Origin: Haloarchaeobius amylolyticus
GTDB lineage: Archaea > Halobacteriota > Halobacteria > Halobacteriales > Natrialbaceae
Length of the DNA stretch: 64,000 nucleotides
Direction: 5' to 3'
Assembly (NCBI RefSeq): GCF_026616195.1
Contig: NZ_JANHDH010000001.1
Coordinates: 930,001 to 994,000 of the forward strand
Part shown: one piece after another, positions 59,184 to 64,000 of the stretch
Layout: each line of letters starts with the position of its first letter
How positions within the stretch are numbered: the first letter of the stretch is position 1
The notes under the pieces: model-generated
What the model saw: only the letters and a program-made list of their open reading frames with translations
Database searches by the model: none
What the model was told of the DNA's origin: nothing
Translations under genes and position numbers: made by a program

Positions 59184-60479
59184 ATGCTCGAGTATCACGT
59201 CCTGTTCGTCGTGTTGCTGGTCGGGACGGAGGCCTTCTTCACCCTCCTCTCGGTGTTGAACGTGCGGTACGGCGCACAGACCGCGCGCGCCGAGTCGGAG
59301 TGGATGCACGAGACGCTCGGCGTCGACGACCTGGACGCGGTGCTGGACTACCAGCGCGCCCGGACCGGGCTCTCGCTGGTCTCGACGTGGGTGGCACTGG
59401 GGTTCCTGCTCGTCGCGCTCTACACGGGCCTCGTCACCGACGTGGTCGAGTTCCTGGCCGCGACTGGGCTACCCGAACTCGCCCAGGGCGTCGTCTTCGT
59501 CGCCCTGCTGCTGGTCGCGGGCCAGCTCGTCAACGTCCCCTTCGACCTCTACTCGACGTTCGTGGTCGAGGAGCAGTTCGGCTTCAACAACCAGTCGCCG
59601 ACGCTCTGGGTGAAGGACTTCGTGCTGGGACTGGTCGTGAGCACGCTCATCGTCTCGCTGCTGGCCGGGGCGGTCCTCTGGTTCGTGAGCGCGCTGCCCA
59701 CCTACTGGCCGGCCGCGGCGTGGGCGCTGGTGGTCGGGTTCTCGCTCGCGATGCTGGTCATCAAGCCGCGGGTCATCGACCCGATATTCAACGACTTCAC
59801 GCCGGTCGAGGAGTCGGACCTGCGCGACGCGGTCGACGAGGTGTTCGAGCGGGCCGGCTTCCGCTGTGACCAGGTGTACGAGATGGACGCGAGCAAGCGG
59901 TCGGGGCACTCGAACGCCTACTTCACCGGCTTCGGCCGGACCAAGCGCGTCGTGCTGTTCGACACGCTGGTCGACCAGATGGACGTCGACGAGATTCAGG
60001 CCGTCCTCGCGCACGAGCTCGCCCACTGGAAGCGCGGGCACATCTGGAAGTTCGTCGCGCTCGCGGCGGTCCAGTTCGCGGTCGTCTTCGGCGTGCTCGG
60101 TTACCTCGTCGGCCAGTCGTGGCTCTACACGATGTTCGGCCTGCCACAGGTCGAGTACGCCGGGCTGTTCGTCGCGCTGCTGTTCGTCGGGCCGGTCATG
60201 CAGCTGACCTCGCCCATCCAGAACTACTTCTCGCTGGCCTACGAGCGCGAGGCGGACACCTTCGCGGTCGAGACGATGGGCTCGCGGCCGATGGCCGACG
60301 CCCTCGCGAACCTCGCCAGCGAGAACATGTCGAACCCGTTCCCGCACCCGCTGTACGAGACGTTCCACTACGACCACCCGCCGATTCCCGAGCGCATCCG
60401 CTACATCGAGGCGATGGGCGAGGGCGGCGACGCGGGCAGCGAAGGGCCGGCCGGCGACGACGCGCCGACGGCCGACTGA
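59184..60479 (+). CDS. M48 family metalloprotease, Ste24/CAAX-prenyl-protease-like
   Basis: The 431-residue membrane protease has about seven hydrophobic helices. The zinc site HELAHWKRGH (His277, Glu278, His281) lies in a helix of the large cytoplasmic/intramembrane cavity, and the third ligand Glu is in AYEREADTFAVETMG (about 352). The first half has the Ste24-type FDLYSTFVVEEQFGFNNQSPTLWVKD. It probably removes residues from prenylated or membrane proteins or does general membrane quality control. A hydrophilic acidic tail (GGDAGSEGPAGDDAPTAD) ends it. The gene follows the AT-rich region and has its own upstream space. Confidence 0.92.
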   Translation: MLEYHVLFVVLLVGTEAFFTLLSVLNVRYGAQTARAESEWMHETLGVDDLDAVLDYQRARTGLSLVSTWVALGFLLVALYTGLVTDVVEFLAATGLPELAQGVVFVALLLVAGQLVNVPFDLYSTFVVEEQFGFNNQSPTLWVKDFVLGLVVSTLIVSLLAGAVLWFVSALPTYWPAAAWALVVGFSLAMLVIKPRVIDPIFNDFTPVEESDLRDAVDEVFERAGFRCDQVYEMDASKRSGHSNAYFTGFGRTKRVVLFDTLVDQMDVDEIQAVLAHELAHWKRGHIWKFVALAAVQFAVVFGVLGYLVGQSWLYTMFGLPQVEYAGLFVALLFVGPVMQLTSPIQNYFSLAYEREADTFAVETMGSRPMADALANLASENMSNPFPHPLYETFHYDHPPIPERIRYIEAMGEGGDAGSEGPAGDDAPTAD

Positions 60480-60578
60480 GGCTGCGCCCGCTCGCGGTTG
60501 GAACTCCTTCTCGCGGGCCGTGGTAGCACACTCGAACCGGCAATCGACGCGGGAGGAAGCGTGTTTGAAGTAGCTGGC

Positions 60579-60596
60579 TGAATGAACGTTCAGTCA
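60579..60596. promoter_or_regulatory. TetR-type operator palindrome
   Basis: TGAATGAACGTTCAGTCA is an 18-bp palindrome with a single mismatched pair (core TGAACGTTCA perfect). It ends 4 bp before ATG 60600 and would cover the transcript start, so binding by the regulator would block initiation. It also contains an ATG at 60582 that would otherwise be taken as the start, and so favours the start at 60600. Confidence 0.7.
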
Positions 60597-60599
60597 ACG

Positions 60600-61214
60600 A
60601 TGGGAGAGACGCAGCTGTTCGCGGCTGCCCCCGAGGACACCCGGGCCGCCATCATGCGGGCGACCTACGAGGCCCTCACCAGTCACGGGTACGCGAACCT
60701 GACGATACAGCGAATCGCGGACGAGTTCGAGAAGTCGAAGTCCCTCCTCTATCATCACTACGACGGCAAGGACGACCTCCTCGTGGACTTCCTGCAGTAC
60801 ATGGTCGAGCACTTCGAGCAGGAGACGACCTGTGCCGGCTGTTCGGACCCGGGCGACCGGCTCGACCACCTGCTCGACCGGGTCGTTCCGGTCGACATCG
60901 ACCCCGAGAAGCAGGCGTTCACGGCCGCCATGATCGAACTCCGGGCGCAGGCGCCGCACGACCCGGCCTACCGCGAGCAGTTCACCGAACACGACCGGGC
61001 CCTGCGGGACCGCTTCGCCGACATCCTCCGGGACGGCATCGAGGACGGCACCTTCGCCGACGTGGACCCGGCCGCGACCGCGGACTTCCTGCTGACGCTC
61101 GTGAACGGCATCCGCCACCAGCGCGTCACCCGCGACGACGACGGGAGCGTCCCGGCGGCGCGGGCCGAACTCGACGCCTACGTGGACCGCCGCCTCCGGG
61201 GAGGTGAGCGCTGA
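60600..61214 (+). CDS. TetR/AcrR family repressor of the MATE exporter gene
   Basis: The 204-residue regulator has an N-terminal HTH (AIMRATYEALTSHGYANLTIQRIADEFEKSKSLLYHHYDGKDDLL, about 18-62). The C-terminal ligand domain is helical, with CAGCSDPGDR (two Cys) after the first helices and YREQFTEHDRALRDRFADIL. It overlaps the MATE gene by one base (TGATG), so it is cotranscribed and likely represses both. The palindrome upstream is its probable own operator. ATG 60600 is preferred to 60582, which lies inside that palindrome. Confidence 0.93.
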   Translation: MGETQLFAAAPEDTRAAIMRATYEALTSHGYANLTIQRIADEFEKSKSLLYHHYDGKDDLLVDFLQYMVEHFEQETTCAGCSDPGDRLDHLLDRVVPVDIDPEKQAFTAAMIELRAQAPHDPAYREQFTEHDRALRDRFADILRDGIEDGTFADVDPAATADFLLTLVNGIRHQRVTRDDDGSVPAARAELDAYVDRRLRGGER

Positions 61215-62656
61215 TGGGTATCTCGGACCTGTTCAAGGGCAAGGAGGAGATGGACCTCACGTCGGGGGACATCGCCCGGCCCCTGTTCTTCCTCTCGCTC
61301 CCCATCGTCATCACGAACCTGCTCCAGACCGCGTACAACCTCGCGGACACGTTCTGGCTGGCGAGGGTGAACGAGGTCGCGCTGGCGGCCATCACGTTCG
61401 GCTTCCCGATGGTGTTCCTGCTCATCTCGCTCGGGATGGGGCTCTCGGTCGCCGGGAGCGTCCTCGTCGCCCAGCACACCGGGGCCGAGGAGCCGCGCGA
61501 GGCCGAGTACGCCGCCTCCCAGACGGTGATGTTCGCGTTCGTCGCGTCCACCATCCTCGGTATCGTCGGCTACTTCGCGGTCGACACGGTCCTGTGGCTA
61601 CTCGGTGCCCGCGGCGCGGTCCTGCGCGAGGCCACCCAGTACATGGAGGTCATCGCGCTCGGGATGCCGTTCCTCTTCGGCTTCTTCGTGTTCATCTCGC
61701 TGATGCGGGGGTACGGCGACACCGTGACGCCGATGCTCGTCATGTTCGGGACGGTCGTCCTCAACGTCGTCATCGACCCGCTGTTCATCTTCGGCTTCGG
61801 ACCCATCCCGGACGGTCTCGGCGTGCAGGGCGCCGCCATCGCGACCGTCATCTCCCGGTTCGTCGCGACCGCGGTCGGCCTGGCCATCATGTTCCGGGGC
61901 AAGCGCGGCGTCCAGATCCGCCTCTCGCAGATGGCGCCGGACCTCCAGTTCTTCAAGAAGATGCTCGGCATCGGCGTCCCGGCCTCCATCGAGGGGACGG
62001 GTCGGTCGGTCTCGGTGAACCTGATGCTCGTCGTCGTCGCCATCTTCTCCTCCGGCTTCGTGGCCGCGTTCGGCGTCGGCATCCGCATCTTCAGCGTCAT
62101 CTTCCTGCCGGCCATCGCGGTCGGCCAGGGCGTCGAGACGATGGTCGGCCAGAACATCGGCGCGGGCAAGTACGACCGCGCCCAGCGCACCGCCGACACC
62201 GCCGCCGTCGGGATGTTCGGCGCGCTCTCGGTGCTCGCCGTCATCGTCTTCGCGTTCACCGAACCCATCGTCGCACCCCTCTCCCCGAACCAGGAGGTCA
62301 CCGACATCGCCGTGACCTTCCTCCGGGTCGTCGCGCCCACCTTCGGCTTCATCGGTGTGATGCGCTCGTACAACGGCGCGTTCCGCGGGTCGGGCAAGAC
62401 GATGGTCTCGGCGGCCATCGCCATCACGATGCTCGGCATCATCCGCCTGCCCATCGCGTACGTGCTGTCGCGGGGTATCGACCCGGTCGCCTCCCTGCTG
62501 CCCTTCGCGACCGGGCAGGCCGGCATCTGGACCTCGTTCGTCGTCTCGAACACGCTCGGTGCCGTCATCGCCTTCGCGTGGTTCCGCCGGGGGACCTGGC
62601 GCGGCGCGGACGTGCGCGGCCAGGGCGCGGTCGACGCCTCGCCGACGGACGACTGA
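61214..62656 (+). CDS. MATE family efflux transporter
   Basis: The 480-residue protein has 12 transmembrane helices in two six-helix halves. The first helix carries IARPLFFLSLPIVITNLLQTAYNLADTFWLARV, typical of the NorM/DinF group, and the second half starts FFKKMLGIGVPASIEGTGRSVSVNLML. Both halves keep the conserved Gly/Pro patterns (GYGDTVTPMLV and GSGKTMVSAAI). It exports cationic drugs or metabolites with Na+ or H+ exchange. Coupling with the TetR gene implies inducible export of a compound that the repressor senses. Confidence 0.94.
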   Translation: MGISDLFKGKEEMDLTSGDIARPLFFLSLPIVITNLLQTAYNLADTFWLARVNEVALAAITFGFPMVFLLISLGMGLSVAGSVLVAQHTGAEEPREAEYAASQTVMFAFVASTILGIVGYFAVDTVLWLLGARGAVLREATQYMEVIALGMPFLFGFFVFISLMRGYGDTVTPMLVMFGTVVLNVVIDPLFIFGFGPIPDGLGVQGAAIATVISRFVATAVGLAIMFRGKRGVQIRLSQMAPDLQFFKKMLGIGVPASIEGTGRSVSVNLMLVVVAIFSSGFVAAFGVGIRIFSVIFLPAIAVGQGVETMVGQNIGAGKYDRAQRTADTAAVGMFGALSVLAVIVFAFTEPIVAPLSPNQEVTDIAVTFLRVVAPTFGFIGVMRSYNGAFRGSGKTMVSAAIAITMLGIIRLPIAYVLSRGIDPVASLLPFATGQAGIWTSFVVSNTLGAVIAFAWFRRGTWRGADVRGQGAVDASPTDD

Positions 62657-62689
62657 GAACCCCCTAGTTTTCATTTCGAAGGCAATTTG

Positions 62690-62703
62690 GCCGTCGTTTT
62701 TGG
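62690..62703 (+). terminator. T-run after the MATE gene
   Basis: gccgtcgtttttgg follows the MATE stop by about 38 bp. Five T after a GC-rich stretch suggest termination of the tetR-MATE transcript. Confidence 0.4.
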
Positions 62704-62803
62704 CTCCTGTACTGTCAACACGCATCTGTATCGACTAATCATGAACTGTACGCGGCGAACAGGCAGTTTATCAGTCACAACCAGAGACTGGCATCCACGC
62801 ACA

Positions 62804-64000
62804 TGAGCGAACGTGAAACATGGAGCACGCGAGCGGGGTTCATCCTCGCCGCGGTCGGCAGTGCAGTCGGCCTGGGGAACATCTGGCAGTTCCCGTTCCA
62901 GGCCGCGAGTAACGGCGGGGCGGCGTTCGTCGTCGTCTACCTCGCCGCCGTCCTGTGCATCGGCTTCCCGGCGATGCTCGCGGAGTTCGTCGTCGGGCGC
63001 AGCACCGAACGCAACCCCATCGACGCGTTCCGCGAACTCGGCGGGAACTCGTGGTCCGTCGTCGGCGCACTCGGCGTCTTCGCCGCCTTCTGGATCCTCT
63101 CGTTCTACAGCGTCGTCGGCGGCTGGGTCATCCGGTACATCCTCGGGAGCGCTCAGGGCGCGTACTTCGCGGACCCCGGCGGCTACTTCGGCGCCATCTC
63201 CAGTGGCCCCGGCGCGCTGGCGCTCCACGCCGTCTTCATGGCGCTCGTCGTCGGCGTCGTCGCGCTCGGCGTCGAGGACGGCATCGAGATGGGGACGAAA
63301 CTGATGGTCCCGGCCATCGTCGTCCTGCTGCTCGGCCTCGGCGCCTGGGTCGCGACCCTCGACGGGGCCGCGGCCGGCTACGCCTACTACCTCTCGCCCG
63401 ACCTGAACACGCTCGCCGACAACATCGGGAGCGTCCTCCCGGCCGCCGTCGGCCAGGCCTTCTTCACGCTCTCGCTCGGGATGGGCGCGATGGTCACCTA
63501 CGCCTCCTACCTCGGTGACGACGACTCCCTGCCGGTCGACGGCGGGCTCATCGTCGGCCTGAACACGCTCGTCGGCCTGCTCGCGGGCCTCGTCGTCATC
63601 CCCATCCTGGCGACGCAGGTCTCCGTCGAGGCCATCCGCGAGACCAGCGGCGCCGGCGCCGTGTTCATCTCGCTGGCCGAGGCGTTCGGCCAGCTCCCCG
63701 CCGGGCGCGTCCTCGGCGTCGTCTTCTTCGGCGTCCTCCTGCTGGCCGCGCTCTCCTCGGCCATCTCGCTGCTGGAGGTCGTCGTCTCCTTCGTCACCCG
63801 GAACACCGGCTGGGACCGCAAGCCCGCCGCCGGCGTCTTCGGCCTCGCCGTCTTCCTGCTCGGCATCCCGACCGCCTTCAGCGCCTCCCTGACCTACGCC
63901 GGCACCGGCGCACTCACGTGGTACAACGACCTCGCGTACAACCTCCTGCTCCCCATCTCCGTCCTCGGCGTGCTCGTCTTCGTCGGCTGGCTCCGCGACG
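62804..64000 (+). CDS. Neurotransmitter:sodium symporter (NSS/SNF) family transporter, 5' part
   Basis: The first 399 residues are inside the window and no stop is reached; family members have about 430-520 residues. The start MSERETWSTRAGFILAAVGSAVGLGNIWQFPF is the classical NSS TM1 with the broken helix AVGSAVGLGNIWQFP that binds Na+ and substrate. Later helices include GGAAFVVVYLAAVLCIGFPAML, ALLEVVV-type TM8 (ALSSAISLLEVVVSF), and SLGMGAMVTYASYLG. It takes up amino acids or related solutes with Na+. A TATA-like agtttatcag at 62766-62775 is 34 bp before ATG 62804. The partner gene downstream is not visible. Confidence 0.92.

Noticed and set aside
58948..59184. 78-codon plus-strand frame ending at the M48 protease start
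   Set aside because: Basic, Pro/Asn-rich composition in an AT-rich spacer; no TATA at a suitable place and no recognisable fold.

Overview
The window is a piece of a haloarchaeal (class Halobacteria) chromosome. The DNA is very GC-rich with G/C at most third codon positions. Proteins are strongly acidic. Many starts sit about 27 bp behind a TATA-like box with no Shine-Dalgarno sequence, which fits leaderless transcripts. Lineage markers include PGF-CTERM surface proteins, 7TM histidine kinases with an RHNLRN phospho-acceptor motif, an HTH-10 (bacterio-opsin activator type) regulator and small CxxC proteins. The genus cannot be fixed from the sequence. No IS element, CRISPR array, rRNA or replication origin was found.

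Layout. 1-12.4 kb: end of an unknown acidic protein, an ABC exporter, a REC-GAF-PAS histidine kinase, a universal stress protein divergent from a class I photolyase, two 7TM kinases flanking a UbiA-type prenyltransferase, and superoxide dismutase. 12.4-20.5 kb: a small conserved protein translationally coupled to a P-loop ATPase, a metallo-hydrolase, a cupin, a YcaO enzyme followed by a Cys-rich small protein, a DUF63 membrane protein, an Lrp regulator, an inositol-phosphatase family enzyme and two one-helix membrane proteins. 20.5-20.8 kb: tRNA-Leu(CAA), preceded on the + strand by about 200 bp tiled with inverted repeats. This stretch carries a 24-bp copy of the tRNA 3' end.

20.8-32.3 kb: a 2H phosphoesterase, a DUF309 protein, a large Tat-exported G8-domain protein, a DICT-type sensor, an aspartoacylase-family enzyme, an unknown protein coupled to UPF0179, two CaCA cation exchangers, an FNT channel and two small proteins. 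32.3-40.6 kb: an operon of two PrkA-type AAA+ proteins, a YeaH/DUF444 VWA protein and SpoVR, behind a long untranslated-looking leader. 40.6-49.7 kb: a rhodanese/persulfide-dioxygenase fusion, two PGF-CTERM surface proteins, YjbQ, DASH cryptochrome, a GDPD phosphodiesterase and a GAF-PAS kinase.

49.8-64 kb: a likely catabolic set (enolase-superfamily dehydratase, aldehyde dehydrogenase, alcohol dehydrogenase, two SDRs), an SCP2-like protein, an HTH-10 regulator, a third 7TM kinase, a lipoprotein in an AT-rich patch, an M48 protease, a TetR-MATE efflux operon with a clear operator, and the start of an NSS sodium symporter. Sensing and stress defence dominate: five histidine kinases (two with altered catalytic cores, two with altered receivers), two photolyases, SOD, USP and the PrkA-SpoVR module.
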